Shown: positions 35,626 to 44,987 of the stretch, piece by piece
Layout of the letters: every line of letters starts with the position of its first letter
Position numbering within the stretch: the stretch's first letter is position 1
DNA from: Protofrankia sp963555915
Lineage (GTDB): Bacteria > Actinomycetota > Actinomycetes > Frankiales > Frankiaceae
DNA length: 63,495 nucleotides
Reading direction: 5' to 3'
Assembly (NCBI RefSeq): GCF_963555915.1
Contig: NZ_CAUVXL010000104.1
Span: forward strand, 1 to 63,495
Translations under genes and position numbers: made by a program
Notes under the pieces: model-generated
What the model was told of the DNA's origin: nothing
Database searches by the model: none
The model's input: only the letters and a program-made list of their open reading frames with translations

Positions 35626-37419
35626 ATGATTGCGATGTTCATGTCGGCGAACAGGGCACGGCACCGGAAGCTTCACTCGGCTGCGTCGGCGGAGGGCTCG
35701 TCACTCCTGTCGGGTTGTGCCGACCGGATCCACCGGGCCGCTCGGCCAACCGGTGCCGGTGCCGGTGCAGGTGTTGGGCACGGTGCACCGGTGACCTCGG
35801 TGCCCATCGGAGCGATCATGGCTGGATTGCCGATCTTGATCATGTTGCGCCGCGAAGTTGCCGTATGGGTCGTTGACCTGCTGTGGCTGTCGGTCATTTT
35901 TGTGATCGCTCGGACAGTACTGCGGACCCGTGCGCGTCGGGCGGAACAGACCGACGGTGAGTTCACGCGGATCGACGAACTGACCGGGCTGACCGATCGG
36001 CGTGGGTTTCTGGAGGAGGCCGCACGCCTGCTCACCGACGTCCCGAAGCCACCAGCGGTAGGTGCCGGGAGCGGCGGCCTATCGCCTGGCCGTCGGGTGT
36101 CCGGGCCGACCACGGCGCTGATGCTGATCGACGTCGACCGTTTTGGCGAGATCAACGGTGGCCTCGGTCATGAGTACGGCGATCGTCTGCTGGTCGCTGT
36201 GAGCCGGCGGATCAGTGCGGTCCGACGGCCCGGTGACCTGCTCGCACGGATCAGTGGCGACGAGTTTGCCGTGCTGCTTCGTGGGATCGACGGCGAACAG
36301 GCACGGACGGTGGTCGACCATGTGGCGGTCCGTGTCCGGGATGCGCTGGGAATGCCGTTCGTACTGGCCGGTATGCGGGCACCACTTGAGGTGAAGGTAG
36401 GTATCGCCATAGCTCCCGATCACGGTACCGATGTCAGCGAGCTACTGGGCAATGCCGCCTTGGCCCTACGCGAGGCGAAGAAGTCACACATTAGTCACCG
36501 TGTGTACGACACGGGCTTGGTCCGGCCCAGCCCGGCCCGGCTGCGGCTGCGGACTGAGCTGCGCGCGGGACTGCGAGGTGGGCAGATCGAACTGCGGTAC
36601 CAGCCCAAAGCCGATCTGCGTACCGGCTGCGTCACCGGCATGGAGGCGCTGGTGCGGTGGCGACATCCCGTCGACGGCGTCCGCTCGCCAGATCTCTTTC
36701 TCCCCGACATGGAGGCCATGGGCCTGATGCCGGCGCTGACCGCGCTCGTCCTTCGGACCGCGTTGGACGAGTGCGCACGTTGGCGCGCCGGCGGCGCAGC
36801 GCTGTCAGTATCGGTGAACGTTCCGGCATCCGTGATCGTCGATTCCGGCTTCGCGTTGGAGGTGCGTGACGCCCTGGGTAAGGCGGATGTGCCGCCCGCT
36901 GCGCTGTGTGTGGAGATCACCGAGGATTCCCTGATGGCGCGGCGTGAACATGCTCAGCGCACGCTCGCCCGGCTGCGGATGCTCGGCGTCCGGGTCAGCC
37001 TCGACGACTATGGCAGCGGCTACTGTTCATTGGCCTACCTGCGCGACCTACCGGCCGATGAGCTCAAGCTCGACCGGGCCTTCCTGCGAGAGGTCGAACG
37101 GGACTCGACCGCTGCGGAGATCGTCCGTTCGACCATCGCCCTGGCGCACACGCTCGGACTGCGGATGGTCGCCGAGGGCGTCGAGACAACCGGCCTATGG
37201 GCGCTACTGGCGGCCTGGGGATGCGACGAGGTACAGGGCTACTTCGTGTCCCGGCCGATGCATGGCGACCAGGTTCTCCCCTGGTTACGCCAGTGGGCCA
37301 GTCGCACCGGGTTGTCCCCGGCCATGATTACCATGGGTGTTGGTGTGCCGGCGGGGGTCAGGTGTTCATCTGTACGGCGCGGGTCAGCAGTGCCAGCGGC
37401 TGCGCCAGCGCGGCGCTGA
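35626..37419 (+). CDS. Hybrid GGDEF/EAL protein (cyclic-di-GMP turnover)
   Basis: A 597-residue protein. A hydrophobic N-terminal region (about residues 55-102, including LLWLSVIFVIARTVL) is followed by a GGDEF domain with DELTGLTDRRGFLEEA, LIDVDRFGEINGGLGHEYGD and active-loop RISGDEFAVLL, that is SGDEF in place of GGDEF. The EAL domain runs from about residue 305 and keeps its metal and catalytic residues: EAL in TGMEALVRW, N in VSVNVPASV, E in CVEITED, DD in LDDYGSGYCS, K in ELKLDRAF, E in VAEGVET and Q in VQGYFVSRP. So phosphodiesterase activity is likely; cyclase activity is possible. Start codon uncertain. The 3' end overlaps the convergent phosphatase gene by 62 bases. Confidence 0.9.
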   Translation: MIAMFMSANRARHRKLHSAASAEGSSLLSGCADRIHRAARPTGAGAGAGVGHGAPVTSVPIGAIMAGLPILIMLRREVAVWVVDLLWLSVIFVIARTVLRTRARRAEQTDGEFTRIDELTGLTDRRGFLEEAARLLTDVPKPPAVGAGSGGLSPGRRVSGPTTALMLIDVDRFGEINGGLGHEYGDRLLVAVSRRISAVRRPGDLLARISGDEFAVLLRGIDGEQARTVVDHVAVRVRDALGMPFVLAGMRAPLEVKVGIAIAPDHGTDVSELLGNAALALREAKKSHISHRVYDTGLVRPSPARLRLRTELRAGLRGGQIELRYQPKADLRTGCVTGMEALVRWRHPVDGVRSPDLFLPDMEAMGLMPALTALVLRTALDECARWRAGGAALSVSVNVPASVIVDSGFALEVRDALGKADVPPAALCVEITEDSLMARREHAQRTLARLRMLGVRVSLDDYGSGYCSLAYLRDLPADELKLDRAFLREVERDSTAAEIVRSTIALAHTLGLRMVAEGVETTGLWALLAAWGCDEVQGYFVSRPMHGDQVLPWLRQWASRTGLSPAMITMGVGVPAGVRCSSVRRGSAVPAAAPARR

Positions 37420-38086
37420 TCTGCTCGGCGCAGGATCGGAACGCCTCGATCGATGCTCCGATCGGGTCGGCGATGTCGTCGTCGGTGGGATGCTCGGGCC
37501 GGAGTCGACCCCGGTGATCCGCCGCGTGGGCGACAAGCGCGTCTCCACAGGTTCGGACACCGTCTGCCCGGATCGTCTCCGCTGGGCAGGGGTTCGCCTG
37601 GCCGGTGTGTGCCGGGATGCCGGTGGAGGCGATGCCGGCGGTCAGCCGGGCGAACTCTCGGAGCGTGAAGGTACGGCGCACCGCCTTCGGCGCCATTGCC
37701 ACCACGAAGCTGCGGTGTTCGCGCCCGGCGCACAGCACCAAGCAAGCGTCGCTCACCATCGTGCCGTCAAGGCGGCGCGCGGCGAAGCCGGCCGGGTTGA
37801 TGCCTCGTTCTGCCAGGACTGCGGCGGCATGCCGGTGCATCGGCATGCCGTTACGGGCGTGTGTTCCGGCGCTGCTGACGGTCACCGAATGCACCTCGGT
37901 GCCAAGGTTTGCCCGCAATGCCGCGACGGCGAGATACTCGGTCATCGGTGATCGGCACAGGTTGCCCGTACAGACCACCAGCACCTGCCAGGGCGGCGTG
38001 GACGAGATTGGTTGGTTGATCGTCGCCGAAAGTGCCACGTCGTCCGCCCCTCCTCGGGTCCGGGCTTGGATGTTTTTTAGTATCAA
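37358..38086 (-). CDS. Low-molecular-weight protein-tyrosine phosphatase family
   Basis: A 242-residue protein with the LMW-PTP P-loop VLVVCTGNLCRSPMTE (C-x5-R: CTGNLCR) followed by SSAGTHARNGMPMH and LAERGINPAGFAARRL. The general-acid Asp of the usual DPW loop is not obvious; a candidate is DDDIADPIG near the C-terminus. Such phosphatases act with tyrosine kinases in control of polysaccharide export in other bacteria, but no BY-kinase gene lies in this window. ATG 38086 is the first in-frame start; a shorter N-terminus is possible. The gene is convergent with, and overlaps, the GGDEF/EAL gene. Confidence 0.85.
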   Translation of the reverse strand: MILKNIQARTRGGADDVALSATINQPISSTPPWQVLVVCTGNLCRSPMTEYLAVAALRANLGTEVHSVTVSSAGTHARNGMPMHRHAAAVLAERGINPAGFAARRLDGTMVSDACLVLCAGREHRSFVVAMAPKAVRRTFTLREFARLTAGIASTGIPAHTGQANPCPAETIRADGVRTCGDALVAHAADHRGRLRPEHPTDDDIADPIGASIEAFRSCAEQISAALAQPLALLTRAVQMNT

Positions 38087-38200
38087 TAATATTACTCAAT
38101 GTAGTTGATGTGTCGCTTGCTAATGCGGTTGCTTGTTGCTGGGGCGCGACACCTGCCACGACATCCCTCCAGGGGGCGTTAGGTCTGTCACGATCTGTAT

Positions 38201-39514
38201 ATGAGTCGTTGCGGAAAGTTGGTGGTGGTGGGTCAGGGCTATGTGGGCCTGCCGCTGGCGATGCGGGCGGTCGAGGTTGGCTGGTCCGTGGTCGGGATCG
38301 AGATCGACGAAGGCCGGGTCAAGCGCCTGGGAATCGGCGAGTCTTACGTGGAGGACGTCCCGGATTCGACGGTGGCCGCCGCTCTGGAGAGCGGCCGGTA
38401 CTACGCATCGTCGAACTATGAGGACGCCGCCGGGTTCGACGTGGCTGTGGTGACGGTACCGACGCCGTTGCGTGAAGGTATCCCGGATCTGTCCTACATC
38501 GAAAGCGCCGGGCGCAGCCTCGGTGCGCGCCTCGCGCCCGGGGCGACCGTGGTGCTGGAGTCCACGACCTACCCGGGAACCACCGACGAACTGTTCGGGC
38601 CGATCCTGGAAGAGTTCTCCGGGCTGGTCGCCGGGGGCTCCTTCTTCCTCGGGTACTCGCCCGAGCGGATCGACCCGGGTAACCCGACCTGGAACCTGGT
38701 CAACACCCCGAAGGTGGTCTCGGGGATCGACGTGGCGTCGCTGCGGGCCGTTCGGGAGTTCTACGACACCCTGGTCGAGCGGACCGTGCCGGTGGGCTGC
38801 GTGCGCACCGCGGAACTGACCAAGCTGCTGGAGAACACCTTCCGCCACGTCAACATCGCACTGGTGAACGAACTGGCGATGTTCGCCCATGAGCTGGGCG
38901 TCGACGTCTGGGAGGCCATTGAGGCGGCGGCGACGAAACCGTTCGGCTTCCTGCGGTTCAGCCCCGGCCCCGGGGTCGGCGGGCACTGTCTGCCCATCGA
39001 CCCGTCCTACCTGTCGTGGCGGGTGCGCCGTAGCCTCGGGCGCAGCTTCCGGTTCGTGGAGCTCGCCAACGACGTCAACGACAACATGCCCGACCACGTC
39101 GTACGGCGGGTCGTGGAAATACTCAACCGTCGTCGGATGGCCGTGAACGGAAGCCGGATTCTCCTGCTGGGTCTGGCCTACAAGAAGAACACCGGTGACG
39201 CGCGGGAGTCCTCGGCGGTGCGGGTCGCCGTGCTCCTTGATGCGCTCGGCGCGGACGTGCGGGCCGCGGACCCGCACGTCGACGACTCGTGCCTGCCGTC
39301 GGGGGTGACCTTCGTCGAGGCCGACGCCCAGGAACTGGCCGCTGCCGACCTGGTGGTCGTCCTGGTCGATCACGACGCCTTCGGGCGGGACCTAGTGGCA
39401 CGCTACGCCCGCGCCGTGCTCGACACCCGCTGCTGGTTGCCCTCACCGCGGTCCGCACGCCACGACGGCACCGCGGTAGCCGCCGAAGGCGAAGCCGACA
39501 TCACGCTCCTGTAA
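38201..39514 (+). CDS. Nucleotide-sugar (UDP-glucose/GDP-mannose family) dehydrogenase
   Basis: A 437-residue NAD-dependent four-electron dehydrogenase. It begins LVVVGQGYVGLPLAMRA (GxGxxG), has TVPTPLREGIPDLSYIESA, LESTTYPGTTDELF, GYSPERIDPGN, AELTKLLENTFRHVNIALVN, and the catalytic Cys in PGPGVGGHCLPIDP; the C-terminal domain shows LGLAYKKNTGDARESSA. ESTTYPGTT and the overall length resemble the WbpA-type UDP-HexNAc 6-dehydrogenases more than UDP-glucose dehydrogenases. It feeds an acidic sugar to the polysaccharide locus. Divergent from the phosphatase gene; two glycosyltransferase genes follow. Confidence 0.92.
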   Translation: MSRCGKLVVVGQGYVGLPLAMRAVEVGWSVVGIEIDEGRVKRLGIGESYVEDVPDSTVAAALESGRYYASSNYEDAAGFDVAVVTVPTPLREGIPDLSYIESAGRSLGARLAPGATVVLESTTYPGTTDELFGPILEEFSGLVAGGSFFLGYSPERIDPGNPTWNLVNTPKVVSGIDVASLRAVREFYDTLVERTVPVGCVRTAELTKLLENTFRHVNIALVNELAMFAHELGVDVWEAIEAAATKPFGFLRFSPGPGVGGHCLPIDPSYLSWRVRRSLGRSFRFVELANDVNDNMPDHVVRRVVEILNRRRMAVNGSRILLLGLAYKKNTGDARESSAVRVAVLLDALGADVRAADPHVDDSCLPSGVTFVEADAQELAAADLVVVLVDHDAFGRDLVARYARAVLDTRCWLPSPRSARHDGTAVAAEGEADITLL

Positions 39515-39625
39515 CGTAACTACAGGTGGTCTTACAAATGCTGTAGGTTACAGTTTGGGTGCGAGGATGTGCGTGCCGGCCGGAGTGCTCCGGCCCGGTC
39601 CGGTCTGGTATGGAGGGCAGGTGGA

Positions 39626-40909
39626 ATGCGGGTCGTCGTCGCGACGGACGCACGGTTGCACCGATTGCCCGACGGCAGCATCCGATCGCCTACACCCGCT
39701 GACGCCTATCCCATGTGGTCGCGTTACCTCGATGCCTTCGATTCCGTCACAGTGCTCGCCAGAGTGGCGGCGCCGGCGCCGCCGAGTTGGTCGCGCGGCC
39801 CGCGCCAAACCGACGCCGAGATCACCGAGGGAATCATCAGCACTCAGCGGGCCGATGGTCCAGGGGTCACCGTCCACCCGCTCACCGACTATCGCGGCGC
39901 GCGAGGCTATCTGTGCGCCCTGCCCGCACTGCGCCGCGCCATCGGACGGGTGTGCCGCGACGCCAGTCGGGCCGGCGCGACTGGCCCGGCCGGTACAGCC
40001 GGTACGGCGGCGTCCGGCACCTGTTACATCGCCAGGATGCCGAGCCTGGTCAGCACCGCGCTGGTCGCCGCGTTGCGGGTGCGCGGGATTCCGTATGCGC
40101 TGGAGGTGGTCGGTGACCCGGCGAACATGGCCGGGGAGATCCTCGGCGGGTGGGCCGCCGGACCGGCTCGGCGCCAGTTCGCCCGCCAGCGCACGGGCGC
40201 GGTCGCGGTCAGCTATGTCACGAGTCGGGTACTACAGCGTGACCACCCGCCACCGGACGATGCGTTCACGACGTCCTATTCGACGGTCCGGCTGGACGAG
40301 AGTGACTACTGCGCCGGGCCCCGTGGGCAGCTCGCCCGCCCGCCGGCACCCGCCCGATTGTTGGCGATCGGTTCCCAGGAGCACAACCACAAGGGCCATG
40401 ACGTGCTTCTGGACGCGGTGGCCCGCATCGCCCGACGCGACGACGGCATCACTGTGACGATTGTCGGCACTGGTCGCCGCCATGACGCGCTGGTGGCCCG
40501 GGCGCGCGATCTCGGTATCGGCGGTGTCGTGACCTTCGTGACCGTGCTTGACCGGCCCGGGATACGCGCCGCGTTCGACGAGACCGACCTGTTCGTTCTG
40601 CCCTCGCGCACCGAAGGACTTCCCCGGGTGCTGCTGGAGGCCGCGGCCCGCGGCGTTCCCGCGATCGCCTCGAGCGTCGGCGGCACGGTGGAACTGCTCG
40701 CGGGTGCGGATCTGGTGCGCCCGGGACGCCCTGCCCAGCTCGCCGCCCGCATCGAGGAGGTGCTCGTCTCGCCTGGGCGCCTGGCCGCAATGTCTGTTCG
40801 TAACAGGGCGACGGCGGAGGGATATCGTGCCCGGCTCCTCCAGGAACGCGCCCGGCATTTCTACGTCGAGTTCGCCCGTCGGGTGACCGAGCCCGGGTCG
40901 CGATCGTGA
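39626..40909 (+). CDS. Glycosyltransferase, GT4-like
   Basis: A 427-residue GT-B glycosyltransferase. It starts MRVVVATDARLHRLPDGSI at ATG 39626, preceded by GGAGGGCAGGTGGA. The C-terminal half has LLAIGSQEHNHKGHDVLLDA, VTIVGTGRRHDALVARA and the donor motif RTEGLPRVLLEAAARGVPAI. A Gly/Ala/Thr-rich insert lies near residue 130. It overlaps the following glycosyltransferase gene by four bases (GTGA). Donor sugar unknown. Confidence 0.88.
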   Translation: MRVVVATDARLHRLPDGSIRSPTPADAYPMWSRYLDAFDSVTVLARVAAPAPPSWSRGPRQTDAEITEGIISTQRADGPGVTVHPLTDYRGARGYLCALPALRRAIGRVCRDASRAGATGPAGTAGTAASGTCYIARMPSLVSTALVAALRVRGIPYALEVVGDPANMAGEILGGWAAGPARRQFARQRTGAVAVSYVTSRVLQRDHPPPDDAFTTSYSTVRLDESDYCAGPRGQLARPPAPARLLAIGSQEHNHKGHDVLLDAVARIARRDDGITVTIVGTGRRHDALVARARDLGIGGVVTFVTVLDRPGIRAAFDETDLFVLPSRTEGLPRVLLEAAARGVPAIASSVGGTVELLAGADLVRPGRPAQLAARIEEVLVSPGRLAAMSVRNRATAEGYRARLLQERARHFYVEFARRVTEPGSRS

Positions 40910-42471
40910 GCGTGGGAGCGCCGCGGACGGTGCTGCACGTGGTCGGCGCCATGGACCGGGCTGGTGCGCAGCGTCGTACCGTCGAACTGATGCGCAGGCT
41001 CGATCCAGATGAGTTCCGGTTGGTGTTCTGCGCCCTGGCCGGCGAGCCGGGAGCGTGGGAGGACGAAATCCACGCGCTCGGCGGAGAGGTGCACCACTGC
41101 CGACCCGGCCCATCCTTCCCACTGACCTTCATCCGACTCCTGCGCCGGCTGCGGCCCTCGGTCGTGCATTCATCTGTGCCGACATCCTCGGGGGCTGTGC
41201 TCGGACTTGCCAGAGTGGCCGGCGTGTCGCGGCGCGTCGCCCACTTCCACACCGGCCAGGATTGGCGACGCACCGGTCCGGCCGGGGAACGCCTGGCGCG
41301 CGTGGTCGACCGAGGTCTGATCGACGTCGGCGCGACCGATCTGGTGGCGGTGTGCGNNNNNNNNNNNNNNNNNNNNNNNNNNNNNNNNNNNNNNNNNNNN
41401 NNNNNNNNNNNNNNNNNNNNNNNNNNNNNNNNNNNNNNNNNNNNNNNNNNNNNNNNNNNNNNNNNNNNNNNNNNNNNNNNNNNNNNNNNNNNNNNNNNNN
41501 NNNNNNNNNNNNNNNNNNNNNNNNNNNNNNNNNNNNNNNNNNNNNNNNNNNNNNNNNNNNNNNNNNNNNNNNNNNNNNNNNNNNNNNNNNNNNNNNNNNN
41601 NNNNNNNNNNNNNNNNNNNNNNNNNNNNNNNNNNNNNNNNNNNNNNNNNNNNNNNNNNNNNNNNNNNNNNNNNNNNNNNNNNNNNNNNNNNNNNNNNNNN
41701 NNNNNNNNNNNNNNNNNNNNNNNNNNNNNNNNNNNNNNNNNNNNNNNNNNNNNNNNNNAGACCGCCATGCGGGGGCTCTGGCGGTCGGAATGGCGGGTCG
41801 ACCCGCGTTGTCGGGTGATCTATGACGGGTTGGCGGTCGAGCCGCTCGGCGTTGCCATCGCAGCCCGGCGGCGTGCGCTGGAGACCGCGCCGGTGGGCGT
41901 GGTGGACCCGATCACCCTGGTGCACATCGGCCGGCCCGGGATGAACGCCAATCGCGCTCGCGCCGTGGACGTCCTTGCCGCGCTGCAGGCCCGTGGGGTC
42001 GACGGCCGCCTGCAGATCATCGGCTGCCAGGAGACCGGCGACACTGCGCGGCTGCTCGCACTCGCCGCCCGACGCGGCGTCCGTGACCGTGTCGCGCTGC
42101 TCGGGGAGCGTGACGACATCCCGCGTCTGCTGGTCGCGGCATCATTGTTGCTGGTCACATCCCACCACGAGAGTCTGCCGAGTGCCGTGCTGGAAGCCTG
42201 TGCGGTGGCCACCCCGGTGCTGTCCTGCGATCTGGCCGGCGTCGGGGAGATCTCTCGACTCCTGCCGGGGATCACCATGCTGCCGCTGTCAGCAGCGGAG
42301 GAGATCTGGGCTGACACCGCGCGGGCGCTGACCAGCCTCCCGCCGTCCCTGGACGACCGACGGGCCGCGTTGCGGCATTTCGTCCGCTCACCGTTCACAA
42401 TCGAGAACTGGCAACGGGAGCTGACGGCCGTCTGGTCCGAGCGGGTTTCCGCGGCTCCTCCGGCGAGGTGA
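40906..42471 (+). CDS. Glycosyltransferase interrupted by an assembly gap
   Basis: The start GTG 40906 overlaps the previous stop. The first 150 residues show VLHVVGAMDRAGAQRRTVELM and VVHSSVPTSSGAVLGLARVAG, an acceptor-domain start of GT4 enzymes; then 402 N bases follow. After the gap the frame continues with LVHIGRPGMNANRARAVDVLAAL and the donor motif HHESLPSAVLEACAVATPVL. Both halves fit one gene and the frame is preserved by the N run, but the gap length may be nominal, so the true protein length is unknown. Confidence 0.82.
   Translation: MSVGAPRTVLHVVGAMDRAGAQRRTVELMRRLDPDEFRLVFCALAGEPGAWEDEIHALGGEVHHCRPGPSFPLTFIRLLRRLRPSVVHSSVPTSSGAVLGLARVAGVSRRVAHFHTGQDWRRTGPAGERLARVVDRGLIDVGATDLVAVCXXXXXXXXXXXXXXXXXXXXXXXXXXXXXXXXXXXXXXXXXXXXXXXXXXXXXXXXXXXXXXXXXXXXXXXXXXXXXXXXXXXXXXXXXXXXXXXXXXXXXXXXXXXXXXXXXXXXXXXXXXXXXXXXXXXXXXXTAMRGLWRSEWRVDPRCRVIYDGLAVEPLGVAIAARRRALETAPVGVVDPITLVHIGRPGMNANRARAVDVLAALQARGVDGRLQIIGCQETGDTARLLALAARRGVRDRVALLGERDDIPRLLVAASLLLVTSHHESLPSAVLEACAVATPVLSCDLAGVGEISRLLPGITMLPLSAAEEIWADTARALTSLPPSLDDRRAALRHFVRSPFTIENWQRELTAVWSERVSAAPPAR
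41357..41758. other. Assembly gap (402 N)
   Basis: A continuous run of N inside the glycosyltransferase gene. Nothing can be said about the sequence it hides. Confidence 0.99.
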
Positions 42472-42668
42472 GAAAATACCTGAGCGGGTATCGTCGGGTC
42501 GGGCGCATGAATGTCCGGCAGGGATTGTCACGCCGTTGTTCACTGTTCGTCCAAGCTGCCTGTGGAGAAGGTGAACCTGCACCGGCAGGGTCGCCAGGTC
42601 GGGCTGGTGCGCCGGTGCGGCCATTACCCCGTTCTTCGGTCTTTCCGCGTTCTTCGTCAGTTGCTGAG

Positions 42669-42917
42669 GTGCGGCGGCACAAGTCGTTACGACCGGGGGC
42701 TGTCGCCGTAACTCGTGCCGCCGCACCAGCTGGAAGGTACCGACGGCCCCACCCCGGTGGGGTGAGTGGGGACGGAGGCGGGGACCGCCGGTACCTGTTC
42801 AACCCTCGGTGGCCAGGGCACGGTAAGCCGGCCACCGAGGAGCTTATGTAGTCTCCGGCCGAACCGAAGACGGCGCGAAAAGGGCCAATATCGCGCCGTC
42901 ATCGGCCGGCCGGAGAC
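42669..42917. ncRNA. Array of four consecutive hairpins (possible structured RNA or terminators)
   Basis: Hairpin 1 (42669-42726) has arms GTGCGGCGGCAC and GTGCCGCCGCAC with further GTTACG/CGTAAC pairing inside. Hairpin 2 (42737-42794) pairs GGTACCGACGG with CCGCCGGTACC imperfectly around CCCCACCCCGGTGGGG. Hairpin 3 (42804-42840) has perfect 11-base arms CCTCGGTGGCC and GGCCACCGAGG. Hairpin 4 (42851-42917) has arms GTCTCCGGCCG and CGGCCGGAGAC, and within them GACGGCGCGA/TCGCGCCGTC. It lies 200 bases after the glycosyltransferase stop. One or more may terminate that operon; the density suggests a folded RNA or repeat element. Confidence 0.5.
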
Positions 42918-43321
42918 GGGAAGAACGACTTCTCGTCCAGCCCCCTTCCGCATGTTTTCCAGCGGCGGTCGGTTGCTGAACTGTTTGGCAGCTTAGGGCG
43001 CGTCAAGCCCATGCGTCTACTCCCAGTTGGGCGACATCGGTCTCATCGGAATGTGGTTCGCCGGCTGACCGGGGAACTGCGAAGTTACCGCGACACACCG
43101 CATACGAGCACGGCGATCCGCCATCGCCGGAGCCACTCGCGGGTGAACTCCCGGTCCGTCCCGACGTATCTGCTTCTTTTCAGCACCGGTCCGGTGAAAT
43201 CCCGTTCAGGACGGTATCGCCGCGGACGGATTCCGCCCCGGCAGGAATACCGGCTGGGCCCGTGCCCGTGCCCGTGCCCGTGCCCCGGGGCCGGCGAAGC
43301 CGCCGAGTCGCAGTCGTCGCC

Positions 43322-43373
43322 CGGCGCCACGGACCGGCGCCACGGACCGGCGCCACGGCCCGGCGCCACAGAC
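43322..43373. repeat. Four 13-base tandem repeats
   Basis: Units CGGCGCCACGGAC (twice), CGGCGCCACGGCC and CGGCGCCACAGAC follow head to tail. The unit length is not a multiple of three, and no gene covers it. Confidence 0.85.
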
Positions 43374-43853
43374 CGCACATTTGCATTATCGAAGCGATCG
43401 GTGTAACGAGCAGGTTGGAGCGTCAGCCGATCCCGTGACCCGTACCGATCAAGTGGGCACCGGTCCGGGCCGGCCCGGGCGGCGCTGTGGTCCGGTTCGT
43501 CGCGACCGGACCAGCCGGGACCAGCCGGGACCGGCTGGGACCAGCGCGGATGCCGGCGGCGGAAGCTGACAGTGTCCGCGCCTTTGAGGTGGCGTCGTTG
43601 AAAATAGTCACGCTGTGTAGATATGGGTCTTTTCTGCGGTGGGGCCGTGATCGGGGTCGGCTCGCGGGCGGATCAAGTCGGCCGGTAACCCACCAAAACC
43701 GGAAAAAGAGCCAGGCGAGCAGGTCCTGGACACGCCGGGCGCCGATCTGTGAGGAGACCAACAGCGATCCGGCCGGATACCGGCCGATGATGTCCAAAGT
43801 CGTTAGGCTCACTGCGACAACGGAAAGCACACGACGTAGAGGGGTTCCCTGAC

Positions 43854-44861
<1,008 letters not shown>

Positions 44862-44987
44862 CGGCCGCAGCACGATCATGAATCATCCGCGGCCGTTGTC
44901 CGCATGCCGATCCGGGGGGGCCGGATGGGCTGACGTGGGACGTTGGAGAACTCCTGCGCGTTTTCTGGAAACTCTGGAGCAAACGGC

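Larger units (their letters stand above)
42472..43853. other. Long non-coding region between polysaccharide locus and gap
   Basis: About 1.4 kb without a convincing gene. It contains the four-hairpin array, a CCCGTG tandem repeat at about 43260-43285, four 13-base units (CGGCGCCACGGAC type) at 43322-43373, and GACCAGCCGG-type repeats around 43507-43545. Short frames here show no recognisable motif. The gap promoter probably lies in the less GC-rich stretch 43590-43640 or just before 43810. The whiA gene usually found near gap in actinobacteria is absent. Confidence 0.55.

Noticed and set aside
43598..43624. A possible BldD-box-like site (TCACGCTGTGTAG) and a TTGAAA/TAGATA promoter upstream of gap
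   Set aside because: The site misses one position of the consensus I remember, and by rough estimate about ten such one-mismatch matches are expected by chance in a window of this size; the promoter spacer is only 14 bases.
43423..43830. A 135-codon minus-strand frame before gap containing a hydrophobic stretch (DLLAWLFFRFWWVTGRL)
   Set aside because: The remainder is low-complexity Arg/Pro/Gly, no ribosome-binding site or known motif was seen, and it lies over repeat DNA.
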